From Limibacter armeniacum (GTDB lineage: Bacteria > Bacteroidota > Bacteroidia > Cytophagales > Flammeovirgaceae): a DNA stretch of 64,000 nucleotides. Made by a program: the position numbers and the translations under genes. Shown piece after piece: positions 1 to 8,511 of the stretch (positions within the stretch are counted from its first letter, which is position 1; the number at the start of each line of letters is the position of its first letter). The notes beneath the pieces are model-generated. The model was given only the letters and a program-made list of their open reading frames with translations. It ran no database searches and had not been told where the DNA came from. The stretch is from the NCBI RefSeq assembly GCF_036880985.1, contig NZ_JBAJNO010000008.1, positions 186,001 to 250,000 of the forward strand, in the 5' to 3' direction.

Positions 1-100
1 TAAAAGGTACTGTCAGGACTCCAAAAGCAGCTCATTCTGTTGACTTACTCATATTTACATAAAGCTTCCTTATATTATTGCAGTCTTAGAACTTGAAGTT

Positions 101-1378
101 ATGAAAAAAACAATCGTTGTCGTTGGTGGTGGGTTTGCCGGAATTGAATTTGTCAAGAAGATGGCTAACAATGAACACTATCAAGTAATCTTGGTAGATG
201 TGAATAACTATAACTTTTTCCCTCCATTGATCTATCAGGTCTCAACCGGTTTTATGGAGCCTTCAGCCATAAGTTACCCGTTCCGAAAGATTTTGCGCAA
301 AAAGAAAAATGTCAGGTTTCGATTGGGTGAACTGAAGAGCGTCGTACCGGAAGAGCAAAAGATTGTTCTAAGTAATGGCGAGTTGCATTATGATATTTTA
401 GTCATGGCAACAGGTACAGAGAGCAATTTTTTTGGTAACAAGAATATTGAGCAAAACAGCTTGCCAATGAAGACCATCAGTGATGCACTTTCGCTACGTA
501 ATACAATTTTGACAAGACTGGATCGGGCTACCCGATTTGAGGAAAGGGAAGAGCGAAAGAAGTTGCTCAGCTTTGTCATTGCTGGGGCTGGTCCTACAGG
601 GGTTGAGCTTTCGGGTATCCTTGCTGAAATGAGGGCTTCTATTATGAGAAAGGACTACCCAGAACTAAGCCAAGAGGATTTGGGTGATATTTTCCTGATT
701 GATGGTAACGATGCTGTATTGGCTGTAATGTCCAAAGATGCACAGCAGTATTCGGAAAAGAAGCTTCGCCAGTATGGGATTGAAATCAAGCTGAATACCT
801 TGGTGAAGGATTTTAAAGATGAGACGGTTTACCTGTCTGACGGAACAGAAATTCCTTCCAAAAACTTGATATGGGCAGCAGGGGTGAAGGCAAAGCAGTT
901 TGAAGGTTTTAACGCTGAGTGCATTGGACCTGGTGGGCGTATGAAAACAAATGCCTATAACTTGGTGGAAGGGTATGATAATATCTATGCCTTGGGTGAC
1001 TGTGCTATTATGTTCACGGATGAAAACTATCCTAAAGGACACCCGCAACTTGCCCAACCTGCGATTCAGCAAGCTAAAAACCTGACAGAAAACTTATCAA
1101 GGGATAAAGACCGCTGGAAACCTTTCAAATACAAAGACAAAGGTTCATTGGCAATTATTGGTAGAAATAAGTCAGTGTTGGATTTTCCAGATCAGAAGCA
1201 TAGCATGAAAGGATTTTTTGCTTGGCTGATATGGATTTTTGTCCACATCATGGGCTTGGTAAACTTCAAAAATAGGGTTCGTACATTTTTCAACTGGATT
1301 GGCTATTATATATTCAAAGACCAGTCTTTCAGGATGATTATCAAACCTAGCAGAAGAGATAAGAGTAAGGATGCATAG
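101..1378 (+). CDS. ndh: Type II NADH dehydrogenase (NAD(P)/FAD-dependent oxidoreductase)
   Basis: 425-residue single-subunit NADH:quinone oxidoreductase that passes electrons from NADH to menaquinone without pumping protons. An N-terminal FAD-binding Rossmann motif (VVVGGGFAGIE) starts at about residue 6, and a second, NADH-binding motif (IAGAGPTGVELSG) lies near residue 160. The FAD-site signature YALGDCA lies near residue 300. The C-terminus carries a hydrophobic/amphipathic segment (GFFAWLIWIFVHIMG) followed by basic residues, as in the membrane anchor of NDH-2 enzymes. Length is normal for the family. It is monocistronic, with its own terminator 40 bases downstream. The family assignment is secure; the quinone is inferred from the phylum. 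Confidence 0.93.
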   Translation: MKKTIVVVGGGFAGIEFVKKMANNEHYQVILVDVNNYNFFPPLIYQVSTGFMEPSAISYPFRKILRKKKNVRFRLGELKSVVPEEQKIVLSNGELHYDILVMATGTESNFFGNKNIEQNSLPMKTISDALSLRNTILTRLDRATRFEEREERKKLLSFVIAGAGPTGVELSGILAEMRASIMRKDYPELSQEDLGDIFLIDGNDAVLAVMSKDAQQYSEKKLRQYGIEIKLNTLVKDFKDETVYLSDGTEIPSKNLIWAAGVKAKQFEGFNAECIGPGGRMKTNAYNLVEGYDNIYALGDCAIMFTDENYPKGHPQLAQPAIQQAKNLTENLSRDKDRWKPFKYKDKGSLAIIGRNKSVLDFPDQKHSMKGFFAWLIWIFVHIMGLVNFKNRVRTFFNWIGYYIFKDQSFRMIIKPSRRDKSKDA

Positions 1379-1419
1379 GGGATCAGTTGATCTAAAAATC
1401 TAAATTATATAGGAAAGTA

Positions 1420-1463
1420 AAAAGACCTTCATTTCTGTACTGCCAGAATATGAGGGTCTTTTT
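1420..1463 (+). terminator. Rho-independent terminator after ndh
   Basis: AAAAGACCTTCAT at 1420-1432 pairs with ATGAGGGTCTTTT at 1450-1462 (a G.T pair inside), extended by an inner TTCTG/CAGAA, and runs into Ts. Confidence 0.8.
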
Positions 1464-1493
1464 AGCTTAAGATGAAGTACCTTTAATAGCCTG

Positions 1494-1601
1494 TTACTCC
1501 TCTAGCTTTTTACCAATCACTTTTTCATTTTCCTGAATCAATGTTACACTGATTGTTGTTCCATTTTCATCCTGACTGAAGGTTAGTTGGGTTTGATGAC
1601 A
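1494..1601 (-). pseudogene. C-terminal scrap of a decayed gene
   Basis: On the minus strand an in-frame TAG at 1602-1604 is followed by 35 codons that read like real protein (TQLTFSQDENGTTISVTLI, then ENEKVIGKKLEE) and end at a TAA. The alternating hydrophobic/polar beta-strand pattern and a charged C-terminal tail suggest the end of a small alpha/beta protein. An SRPBCC-type fold is one possibility, but it cannot be assigned from this length. No start codon or upstream part is present. It lies just downstream of another broken gene, so it looks like what remained after a deletion. Confidence 0.4.
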
Positions 1602-1617
1602 CTAATAATGAGGAAGT

Positions 1618-2140
1618 TCATTTTATTTGTTCAACAATGTATAAAGTATTGGATATCCTTTCAGTCAATTCAAAATCCCTTGATTCAAAGTATAGGTAAC
1701 CTTCTTCTATTTTCTTAGCACTCTCTTTAATCCACTCCTTAAGTAGCTCCTTGTCATTTTGTTCAAGTTCTTTAAAAATGACCTTTCTATTGTTATATAG
1801 GTCAGCATAATAAACTTCTACAAAATCAATAAAATTGCTGTATCCATTTGAAGTGATTTCAAGACTCCAATCTGATAACATTAATGGTAATTCTCTAAGG
1901 ATTTTATAAAGCTCAATAAATACATTGTGTTCAAAATAGCTTCCATAATTTACATCATATCTCCACCAAGCCCAGAAAAAACGTATGATTGCATCTCTTT
2001 CAGCCTGGTCCCATTCCATCCATTTGCCATATTCGAGCTTTCCAAACACAACAAGGACATCCTTCTAAAATAGTATTAAAAGGGTACTTTGAGAAAGTCT
2101 TATATAAATCCTCTATAGCTATTTCAAAAGCTTCTACCAT
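1618..2140 (-). pseudogene. Uncharacterised protein gene with internal deletion and frameshift
   Basis: From ATG at 2140 the minus strand encodes MVEAFEIAIEDLYKTFSKYP, then NTILEGCPCCV, and soon hits a stop in that frame. A second frame takes over at about 2050 with FGKLEYGKWMEWDQAERDA and runs 142 residues to 1618. From memory, both pieces resemble one uncharacterised bacterial family in which the CPxC-containing N-terminus and the GKLEY...W segment are separated by some 40-60 residues. The join therefore looks like an out-of-frame internal deletion at about 2045-2055. The C-terminal part has no ATG of its own; the first usable codon is GTG at 2049. Expression of that part alone cannot be excluded. 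Confidence 0.6.
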
Positions 2141-2206
2141 TTTTGTTCAGTCATCTGCGTAAACTTTCTTATTTAACTAAATTGAGATTCTGATAATATA
2201 AACTCA

Positions 2207-3430
2207 TTAATTAGTTTTCTTTTGACTATTTAACTGCTCTAACTTTTCCTTTGACAGCGGATTGCCATCTATTTCAATAGCCTTGCCGTATGATTCGGCT
2301 GCCTTATCAGTGCTCCCTTCTGAAAGATAATAATCCCCTATGGAATCATGTACATTGGAGCTGTTTGGGAAGTTTTTGACATTCAATGCGAAAAATAAAA
2401 TGGCACCTTGCAAGTCTTCCTTTTGCAGAAAGAAATAGCCTAAGTCATTGACCTGCTCCTGACTAGGTAATACTTCATATTTCAATTTTTCAGATACATT
2501 CTGGTAATGTCCTATGACTTTGCTAAATAAAGCTTCTCCTGTAATTTCAGGAGTAGTTCTAAGGATTTTGTCAAGGTCAAGAACATGCCAACTGAAGAAA
2601 TATTTTAAGCCTTCATATGTGGAAACCGTTGGGACACTGATATGATTTTCGTTTGAGTAAAACTTCCATTGATAGGTCAGTTGATTGCTTACCATTTGGT
2701 CAAGTGCCTTTGCAAAAGTCAAGGTAGATCGTATGGTAGAAGTAACCCAAGTAGTGTCCTGAAGGGCAGTAAGTGTATCCATACTAGCAGGCATTGTATT
2801 GGCTACAGCCATATAGAGTAACTTGTCTTTGTAGCTTCCATTTTGAAGTAGCTCAACAGACTGATGATAAAACCGGTTTTCATGGGATTTGAGGCCGGGG
2901 TCAATAGCCAAGTAATTGGTGAAAAGTTCTGGATGGTTTGTGAGGGTACTAACAACAAATGACCCACCCGTGGAGTGACCAATCAATGTACGGTATGGAA
3001 GAGTAGCGTACTTGCTGTCTACATAGGGTATCAATTCACTTTCGATAAAGTTGGTAAACTTTTCGATACCACTGGAGGCAGGTTCACCTTCTGCCGGATC
3101 GTAGGGCTTTAGGTCTCTCTGGCGGTTGGTGTTGGGAATTGCGACAATGATTGATTCAGGACAAGAGGTATTGCCAAAAGAACTCATCTGTTTGACTAAT
3201 CCAGCTGTGGAATGGAAGTACGCATTTCCATCCAGCAAGTAGATAACAGGGTATCGGGCATCACTAGCACTATCAAACGAGCTGGGGAGGTAGATCCAAA
3301 TGCTTCTTTGCTCTTGAAGTACTGCTGAATATAGACTGTCTACTTTGCCAATGGTCAGTAGGTTATTGTCTTGTGCACGACAGTAAAATGCCGATAAAGA
3401 AATTAGTAGAACGGTTAAGAAGTTTTTCAT
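2207..3430 (-). CDS. Secreted esterase (PF00756-type alpha/beta hydrolase) with C-terminal TPR
   Basis: 407 residues with a cleavable signal peptide ending near YCRAQ (residue 20), so probably periplasmic. The esterase-D/IroE-like hydrolase domain spans about 25-290. It has VIYLLDG near residue 62 and the nucleophile elbow GHSTGG with Ser153, and GFDPG-type loop residues are replaced by AIDPG near 176. The last ~80 residues contain tetratricopeptide-like helices (DLGYFFLQKEDLQGAILFF, then SIGDYYLSEGSTDKAAESYG), an arrangement common in Bacteroidota COG2819 proteins. Substrate is unknown; related enzymes cleave siderophore or acyl esters. It is separated by 26 bases from the broken thioredoxin-like gene upstream. 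Confidence 0.85.
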   Translation of the reverse strand: MKNFLTVLLISLSAFYCRAQDNNLLTIGKVDSLYSAVLQEQRSIWIYLPSSFDSASDARYPVIYLLDGNAYFHSTAGLVKQMSSFGNTSCPESIIVAIPNTNRQRDLKPYDPAEGEPASSGIEKFTNFIESELIPYVDSKYATLPYRTLIGHSTGGSFVVSTLTNHPELFTNYLAIDPGLKSHENRFYHQSVELLQNGSYKDKLLYMAVANTMPASMDTLTALQDTTWVTSTIRSTLTFAKALDQMVSNQLTYQWKFYSNENHISVPTVSTYEGLKYFFSWHVLDLDKILRTTPEITGEALFSKVIGHYQNVSEKLKYEVLPSQEQVNDLGYFFLQKEDLQGAILFFALNVKNFPNSSNVHDSIGDYYLSEGSTDKAAESYGKAIEIDGNPLSKEKLEQLNSQKKTN

Positions 3431-3456
3431 ATAAAGTCTATTGTTTTAGTTCTGTA

Positions 3457-4054
3457 TCAGTTTCTCAATGCTATATCTATTTCTTCTTCAAGTGCAAGTG
3501 ATGGTTCGTTAATGTTAGAATTAATTATTTTTCCATTTTTCCCAATAAGAATGTACCTAGGAATTGAGTTAATGTTGTAGTGGTTTCCAAATGCTGTATG
3601 CGTACTATTCTCAATAAAAAGGTCAAAGCCATCATTAGTAGGATTATCTTTTTCAACAAAGTCTAACCATCTATTCGTTTTTTCGTCAACAGAAATCATT
3701 AGAATCGCTAAGTTTGAGTTGTCTTGGTATTTCTTTGCAAAATCTTTAATTCTAGGTCTATGATTTAAGCATGGTCCACACCATGTCGCCCATGTGTCGA
3801 TTAAAACAACTTTTCCTTTGAAATTTTTTAATTGGACTTCTTTTCCAAGAGTCGTAATTATTTGTTGAGAAGATGAAGTTCATCTCTTTGCTGATGAATT
3901 CATTATTGCTAGAGTGTAAATAGTTTAAAAGTGAATCACAAGAACTACTAGAGCTAACGTTGTTGTTGGAGATGTTGATTTCAAATTTTTTATTTGGTTC
4001 TAAATATAGGAGGTGGGAGTTCAGAAGCGGAATTGTATTTTTAGGTTTCCCCAT
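3457..4054 (-). pseudogene. Frameshifted TlpA/ResA-like thioredoxin
   Basis: A thioredoxin-fold protein is split over two frames. From about 3885 down to 3457 one frame gives TTLGKEVQLKNFKGKVVLID, then TWATWCGPCLNHRP with the redox motif CGPC, and a C-terminal half with the cis-Pro loop NSIPRYILIGKNGKII. The N-terminal part (98 codons from ATG at 4054, including NNEFISKEMNFIFS) lies in the frame one base away. The switch falls at about 3868-3890, so one inserted base (or two lost) breaks the gene. Reading upstream of 4054 suggests a second frame change, since NFQCEITDKHLVNLKWGN continues in another frame up to about 4120. No signal peptide is visible. A sequencing error cannot be excluded from the sequence alone. 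Confidence 0.75.
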
Positions 4055-4124
4055 TTTAAGTTTACCAAATGTTTATCTGTTATTTCACACTGAAAATTGG
4101 AGTTTTTGGGTTTAGCCAATGAGC

Positions 4125-4580
4125 TTATGATCTAGCTTGTTTGAATGCCTGCTTTTTGACTTCAATTTCAGTAAGCTTCAACTGGATTTCTTCTATATCT
4201 TTACTGGCCACATAACCTTTTACCAAAGCAGAGATAATTATAATCTTCATAAGTATTCCATTCGCTAAACTAGGAGGGTATATAGCACCAGCCAATAGGG
4301 TGAATCCTATATAAATGCTTATACCTGCAATGATTGATTTTCTTGGTTTTTTGCCAGCCAGAAGAGCAAGTCCTGCAAAAGTCAAGACATAAATGGTTGC
4401 TATAACAGTAAATACCGTGTTGTTTCCGTTTATGCCTTGAAATATGCCAAATACATTAATCAGTGCAATGGCTAAAAGTATTAATCGGGCTTCTCGTACC
4501 TTTCTTTTGCAAGAAAGCATCAGGTTATAGTTGATCACTTCATCTTGCCTGTTTATTTTTTCTTCTTGATTGATATTCAT
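4125..4580 (-). CDS. Small four-helix membrane protein of unknown function
   Basis: 151 residues. A polar N-terminus (about 1-30) is followed by four hydrophobic segments at roughly 31-50, 55-75, 82-100 and 108-124, and a charged C-terminal helix (KDIEEIQLKLTEIEVKKQAF). No known domain was recognised and there are no obvious catalytic residues. It sits alone between the broken thioredoxin gene and a 350-base gap. An inner-membrane location is inferred from hydrophobicity. Confidence 0.65.
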   Translation of the reverse strand: MNINQEEKINRQDEVINYNLMLSCKRKVREARLILLAIALINVFGIFQGINGNNTVFTVIATIYVLTFAGLALLAGKKPRKSIIAGISIYIGFTLLAGAIYPPSLANGILMKIIIISALVKGYVASKDIEEIQLKLTEIEVKKQAFKQARS

Positions 4581-4936
4581 GAGATTTAAAAAGTTTTGAT
4601 TAAAAAAAATAATTTGTCAAAATACAATCTAAAGTAAATCCTTATATAGTACAATCTGATTGTTGTTTTTTTGCTGTAATATCAGGTCCTGCCATTTGTT
4701 TCTGCACTGAAAACGAACCTAACAGTTTCACCAGTGGAATGATTGTAATTTTATCTCATTTGAGAATTCAAATTCTATATCTTCTTGGTTGTATTTTTTG
4801 TCTCAATGAAAGCTTACAAAGCTTGTTTGTAAGATCTCGAATCTAATAAATTATTCAGATTGTTAATTATAGAATTGGTTGACAGGTTAGACATTACTAA
4901 CAGCGGCAATAAATTGTTGATAAAAAGTGCTTAGCC
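4581..4936. other. AT-rich intergenic region, no gene seen
   Basis: About 350 bases between the membrane protein gene and the hmp terminator. No open frame with coding character, tRNA or strong hairpin was found. It presumably holds the promoter of the leftward 4125-4580 gene. Confidence 0.5.
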
Positions 4937-4970
4937 AAAAAAAGCCATTGACACTGAAGTCAATGGCTTT
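4937..4970 (-). terminator. Terminator of hmp
   Basis: Perfect 12-bp stem AAAGCCATTGAC/GTCAATGGCTTT (4941-4952 with 4959-4970) around a 6-base loop. On the minus strand it is followed by seven Ts. Confidence 0.9.
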
Positions 4971-4990
4971 TTGCTGTCCAAAAATAAGGC

Positions 4991-6193
4991 TTATCCGACA
5001 GGGCATTCACTTTTTTTCAACTCGTCCATCGGACCGAAGAATTCGAAGTGAATATCTTCCTCTTCAACAGACAGTCTTTGGAGGATTTCCATTACATCTG
5101 CCATAAATGGTTTAGGCCCACAGAAATAAAATGCTGGTGAACCTTCTGGCATTACAGCTTTCAAAATATCTGCTGTCAACAGACCCTTGTAGTCTGGCTC
5201 GTCATGCTCCAGAGACTCGTTGTAGATGACTACAGACTTGCTGTTTTCGTTCAGGTGTTCTGCTATCTCATTGCGGAATGCATGTGTCTCCGAATTGAGG
5301 GCACATTGTATAAATGTAACCTTCCGATCTGTTTTAGCCAGTGCTTTGTACATGCTGATCAGTGGCGTAATGCCAACACCTCCGGCAATCAGTACAACTG
5401 GTTTTGTGGATTCTTCCAGCTTGAAATCTCCGGCAGGTATACCAATTTCCACCTGATCTCCTACGTTAACAGAAGCGTGCAGAAAATTAGAAACGGTACC
5501 GTTAGGATTACCTTCTTCTTTCTTGACACTGATACGGATCGTTTCCTGATTGCCAAAGTCCGACAGACTGTAGTTTCGGGTATGCAAGTGACTTTCACCA
5601 GGGATTTCTACAGATACGGCAATGTATTGCCCAGGCTGGAAAGGCGGTAGGGCACTTCCATCGGCGGGAGCCAGGTAAAAGGAAGTGATGACACTGCTTT
5701 CCGCTACACGTTTCACTACTTTGAATTTCTTTTTGCCTCTGTAGCCACCTGTCATGTTTTCTCTTTCGCTGTACAGTTTCTCTTCTTCCTTAATAAAAAG
5801 TGAGGCAAGATCACCATAAGCTTCAGCCCAGGCATCGATGATTTCTGGAGTGGCTGCATCGCCCAGTACTACCTTGATAGCTTCCAGCAGGTTTTCGCCT
5901 ACAATCGGGTACATCTCCGGTGTGATGGACAGGGAACTGTGCTTCTGTGTAATGGCTGAGACTGCCCCTTTCAGCATATCCAGCTGGTCGATATATGTCG
6001 CATATTGGAAAATGGCACTGGCCAGTACCCTTGGCTGATCTCCTTTTGCCTGATGTGTCATGTTGAAAATATTCTTCAACTCGGGATGCTTTTCAAATAG
6101 CTGTTTGTAAAACTGTTTGGTGATGGCTTCACCATACTGTTGAAGTACTGGAGCGGTTGATTTTACAATCTCGATTGTGTTTTTGCTTGCCAT
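4991..6193 (-). CDS. hmp: Flavohaemoglobin, nitric oxide dioxygenase
   Basis: 400 residues, full length for the family. It converts NO and O2 to nitrate using NADPH or NADH in the cytoplasm. The globin domain (1-140) keeps Tyr29, Gln53 and the proximal His85 at the same positions as Escherichia coli Hmp. The FAD domain has the RNYSLSD motif near residue 206, and the NAD domain has GGVGITPLISM near 271. The C-terminus ends HFEFFGPMDELK as expected. It is preceded by a candidate NsrR-type operator and by a gene for an Rrf2 regulator on the same strand, which points to NO-responsive control. This is a very secure call. Confidence 0.97.
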   Translation of the reverse strand: MASKNTIEIVKSTAPVLQQYGEAITKQFYKQLFEKHPELKNIFNMTHQAKGDQPRVLASAIFQYATYIDQLDMLKGAVSAITQKHSSLSITPEMYPIVGENLLEAIKVVLGDAATPEIIDAWAEAYGDLASLFIKEEEKLYSERENMTGGYRGKKKFKVVKRVAESSVITSFYLAPADGSALPPFQPGQYIAVSVEIPGESHLHTRNYSLSDFGNQETIRISVKKEEGNPNGTVSNFLHASVNVGDQVEIGIPAGDFKLEESTKPVVLIAGGVGITPLISMYKALAKTDRKVTFIQCALNSETHAFRNEIAEHLNENSKSVVIYNESLEHDEPDYKGLLTADILKAVMPEGSPAFYFCGPKPFMADVMEILQRLSVEEEDIHFEFFGPMDELKKSECPVG

Positions 6194-6301
6194 GTTTAGC
6201 TTCGTTTGAGTGGATAATAGTTTTGATTTATTGTGTATTGATCAAGGTCCATTCATTATCATCAAGTAACTGTTGCAGTGATCATAGCTGATAACACATT
6301 G

Positions 6302-6325
6302 TTAAATGTATTTAGATGAATTTAA
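6302..6325. promoter_or_regulatory. Candidate NsrR/Rrf2 operator upstream of hmp
   Basis: A 24-base imperfect inverted repeat with arms TTAAATGTATTT and AGATGAATTTAA (9 of 12 positions symmetric). The right arm matches the known NsrR half-site AAGATGYATTT closely. It lies about 110 bases upstream of hmp and 33 bases downstream of the regulator's stop codon, on the path of the leftward hmp transcript. Function is inferred from position and motif. Confidence 0.5.
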
Positions 6326-6357
6326 GACCTTTTTATCCTTTATTAGTTTAAATTTTT

Positions 6358-6792
6358 TTATCTCTTCAAAAAGCTTAAGCCTTTGTCGAGGTCAAGCGCC
6401 AGTTCTTCCAAAGAGGTTTGGCTCAAAAGCTGCTGAATGTCATTTCTGATTTTAAGAAAGCTGTGGTGAAGCGGACATGGCTTCTCATCATTGCATTTAG
6501 GTAATCCAAGCCCACACCCTGTAAATAGTTGGTCGCCGTCAATGATGCTGACAATCTCGATCAGTTTGGTCTTGCTGGCATCTTCCGGTCTTACTTCAAA
6601 CCCACCGTTTGGCCCTTTAACAGATTGCAGGACTTTATTTTTAGTTAGCTGTTGAAGGATTTTAGCAGTGAACGCTTCAGGAGAGCCAATTTCTTTAGAA
6701 ATGGCTTTAAGGGAAGTTCTTTCTCCATGAATCGATTTTGTGGTAATAAAGAGCATTGCCCTGATTCCATATTCACATGCTTTTGAAAACAT
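6358..6792 (-). CDS. Rrf2-family Fe-S transcriptional regulator, NsrR-like
   Basis: 144 residues from the ATG at 6792. Upstream in-frame TTG is rejected because a good promoter (6817-6848) would place the RNA start there and family members begin MFSKACEYGIRA. A winged helix-turn-helix (about 1-60, with KVLQSVKGPNGGF wing) precedes three cysteines, Cys93, Cys100 and Cys106. That is the cluster-ligand pattern of Rrf2 proteins, with CX6CX5C spacing slightly longer than in IscR/NsrR. Proximity to hmp makes NO sensing through a [Fe-S] cluster the likely role. It could instead be a general Rrf2 regulator; the target is inferred. Confidence 0.85.
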   Translation of the reverse strand: MFSKACEYGIRAMLFITTKSIHGERTSLKAISKEIGSPEAFTAKILQQLTKNKVLQSVKGPNGGFEVRPEDASKTKLIEIVSIIDGDQLFTGCGLGLPKCNDEKPCPLHHSFLKIRNDIQQLLSQTSLEELALDLDKGLSFLKR

Positions 6793-6816
6793 CTTGTCCG
6801 GGGTTTTTGTGTGGGG

Positions 6817-6848
6817 CAAAAGTAAGTGGAAAATCTATTTCGGACAAA
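6817..6848 (-). promoter_or_regulatory. Bacteroidota-type promoter of the Rrf2 gene
   Basis: On the minus strand the -33 box TTTG (6845-6848), a 20-base spacer and the -7 box TACTTTTG (6817-6824, fits TAnnTTTG). The predicted RNA starts about 20 bases before the ATG at 6792. Confidence 0.65.
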
Positions 6849-6966
6849 TTTATCCTAATTAAAAATCTAATCATTTGTAAATACCATAAGTGGGTGATGA
6901 ATAATGGTTTCTCAATCAGTGAAATCTGATGCTAACAAATGAGGAGGCAATTGAAATATTATACAG

Positions 6967-6994
6967 AAAAAAATGAAAGTCTATTGGAGACTTT
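6967..6994 (-). terminator. Terminator overlapping the stop codon of the 6981-7460 gene
   Basis: AAAGTCT/AGACTTT stem (6976-6982 with 6988-6994) with a 5-base loop, followed on the minus strand by CATTTTTTT. The stem includes the stop codon. Confidence 0.7.
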
Positions 6995-7460
6995 TAAATG
7001 TTTCAATAGCAGATTGGAGCGTAGTGACAAGGGTATTTTTAGGAATGTCAATATGATAAACTTCCTTTGGCTGATGATCAGCATTACAGTTAGACTTGTC
7101 CCAACAGTGCCATACCAGTAAAGTTGAATCACCTTGATCAATTGCAAAAATAATATATTGGTCAATGGTCTCGTCTATACACCATAAGTGTTTGAAGTAA
7201 TTTGTATCGTTATCATTAACCCTTTCTAATAGTAGTTTTTGGAATACTTGAGTTGGAGAAATCCCTTGAAATGATGGGTTTTTAAAATCATGCTGATAAA
7301 GCTTGTCCATCATTTTTTCAAGAGCATAGATATAGGTAGGTAAGTAGACAGGTTCGTCACTGATCAGCTTATTACCAAGGTAGAGCCGGATTGTTAAGCA
7401 TGTCTTTTGAGGTTTTCCGATTATTTCAAAAGAGATATCTTGCTGTTGTCCAATTGTCAT
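6981..7460 (-). CDS. Hypothetical cytoplasmic protein
   Basis: 159 residues from the ATG at 7460 (a GTG one codon upstream is less likely). No signal peptide or membrane segment. It has a mixed alpha/beta pattern, an acidic central part with FKHLWCIDETIDQYIIFAID, and a His/Cys-containing stretch VWHCWDKSNCNADHQPKE. The size and acidic, strand-rich character recall contact-dependent-toxin immunity proteins, but there is no toxin gene nearby and no family was recognised. It is the last gene of a leftward group with the YdeI-like and exonuclease genes, 18 bases downstream of the former. Confidence 0.65.
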   Translation of the reverse strand: MTIGQQQDISFEIIGKPQKTCLTIRLYLGNKLISDEPVYLPTYIYALEKMMDKLYQHDFKNPSFQGISPTQVFQKLLLERVNDNDTNYFKHLWCIDETIDQYIIFAIDQGDSTLLVWHCWDKSNCNADHQPKEVYHIDIPKNTLVTTLQSAIETFKSLQ

Positions 7461-7478
7461 CACTTCAGTTGAATTGAT

Positions 7479-7964
7479 TTAGTCATAAAACTTTAACCCT
7501 TGCTGTACCTTATCCATCATTTGGATAATTCTTTTGGCTTTGGTTTCATCGGTTTTGGCATTGTAAATCCAGTCCAGATAGGCTTTTTGTTCGCTATCAG
7601 AAAATGCCTGAAAATTCTCCCAAGCTTCTTTGGATTCGTTTTTGAAACATTCCATGATTTCGGCAGGTATCCCCAGAGGTGTTTCGTCCGAATAGAGGAT
7701 GATATGTACTATATCACCTTCCTTTTTCTTGATCTTCTTTCTGATTTCAGCTTTTACAGGCAGAAATAATTTTTTGTTGCCCATCGGCATCAGTTTGTAG
7801 TGGTTCAATTCATAGTCATCTATTTTTCCCTTTACTTTTACCCATCCAAATGGGTTCTCCTTGTTCTGACGGGTTTCTGGTATTTCTGCATAGGTCCAGC
7901 CGCCTTTGCCGGGAAACTTTTTCAACAGGTAGTTGGCGTTTACGAGAGGTTTTTCTTCGGACAT
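7479..7964 (-). CDS. YdeI/OmpD-associated family protein (DUF1905 plus helical domain)
   Basis: 161 residues starting at the ATG at 7964 (MSEEKPLVN); the longer frame would need a TTG inside the upstream gene. The N-terminal ~90 residues form a DUF1905-type beta-barrel with GGWTYAEIPE and GWVKVKGKID, and KKEGDIVHIILYSDE. The C-terminal ~70 residues hold the YdeI helical domain (FQAFSDSEQKAYLDWI, then NAKTDETKAKRIIQMMDKVQ). The biochemical function of the family is unknown. It starts 4 bases after the exonuclease stop codon, so the two are probably co-transcribed. Confidence 0.8.
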   Translation of the reverse strand: MSEEKPLVNANYLLKKFPGKGGWTYAEIPETRQNKENPFGWVKVKGKIDDYELNHYKLMPMGNKKLFLPVKAEIRKKIKKKEGDIVHIILYSDETPLGIPAEIMECFKNESKEAWENFQAFSDSEQKAYLDWIYNAKTDETKAKRIIQMMDKVQQGLKFYD

Positions 7965-7968
7965 ATTC

Positions 7969-8511
7969 TCAATAATTCCATTTATCAAAATACTTCAGAA
8001 AGATCTTGGCAATGTTTCGGGCATCATCAATCCCCCGATGGTGTGTTCCTTCCAATATAATTCCTTCACTTAAGAGTGCGTTTTTCATTCCAATCGCACG
8101 TTTCAGTTTTTTGAACTTGGCATACTGGTGCTTTAGACTGATGTGCTTGTCAGTCCAACTTGAATCAATACCATAAAGGAGGCAGTCGCTTTCAAATTGC
8201 TTTTTGTCGTAATATCCCCAAGAGCACAGCATGTAGTCTTCCGTATCAAATTGGAACCACTGTTTAAATGCTTGAATGGCTTCAGGAAAATGAGGAGCGT
8301 GGTCAATATCTTTTTGCTGTATGGAAGTCAGTTCTGTACAAAAATCACTCAGCTTGGGATTTTTTAGTGGTTTAACAAACTGCTCAAACGATGATATGAT
8401 TTCTTGTTTTTCATTAACCAATACAGCGCCAATCTCGATTGTCTCATTCTTGTTTTTATCCATTTCTCCTTCCCAGCAGGTTGCCTCTAAATCTAAGATG
8501 ATGTAGTTCAT
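7969..8511 (-). CDS. DEDDh 3'-5' exonuclease (ERI-1/KapD-like)
   Basis: 180-residue RNase-T/DnaQ-fold exonuclease. Exo I motif YIILDLEATCWEG gives Asp7 and Glu9. Exo II is probably CSWGYYDKKQFESDC, and Exo III HHRGIDDARNIAKI supplies the catalytic His and the last Asp, so all DEDDh positions appear present. ERI-1-like members trim 3' ends of structured RNA, but the substrate here is unknown. It is first in a leftward operon with the YdeI-family gene. Confidence 0.88.
   Translation of the reverse strand: MNYIILDLEATCWEGEMDKNKNETIEIGAVLVNEKQEIISSFEQFVKPLKNPKLSDFCTELTSIQQKDIDHAPHFPEAIQAFKQWFQFDTEDYMLCSWGYYDKKQFESDCLLYGIDSSWTDKHISLKHQYAKFKKLKRAIGMKNALLSEGIILEGTHHRGIDDARNIAKIFLKYFDKWNY

Noticed and set aside
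4915-4925. TTGTTGATAA near hmp as a DnaA box
   Set aside because: A single degenerate match without neighbours, unlike the cluster at 58742-58956.
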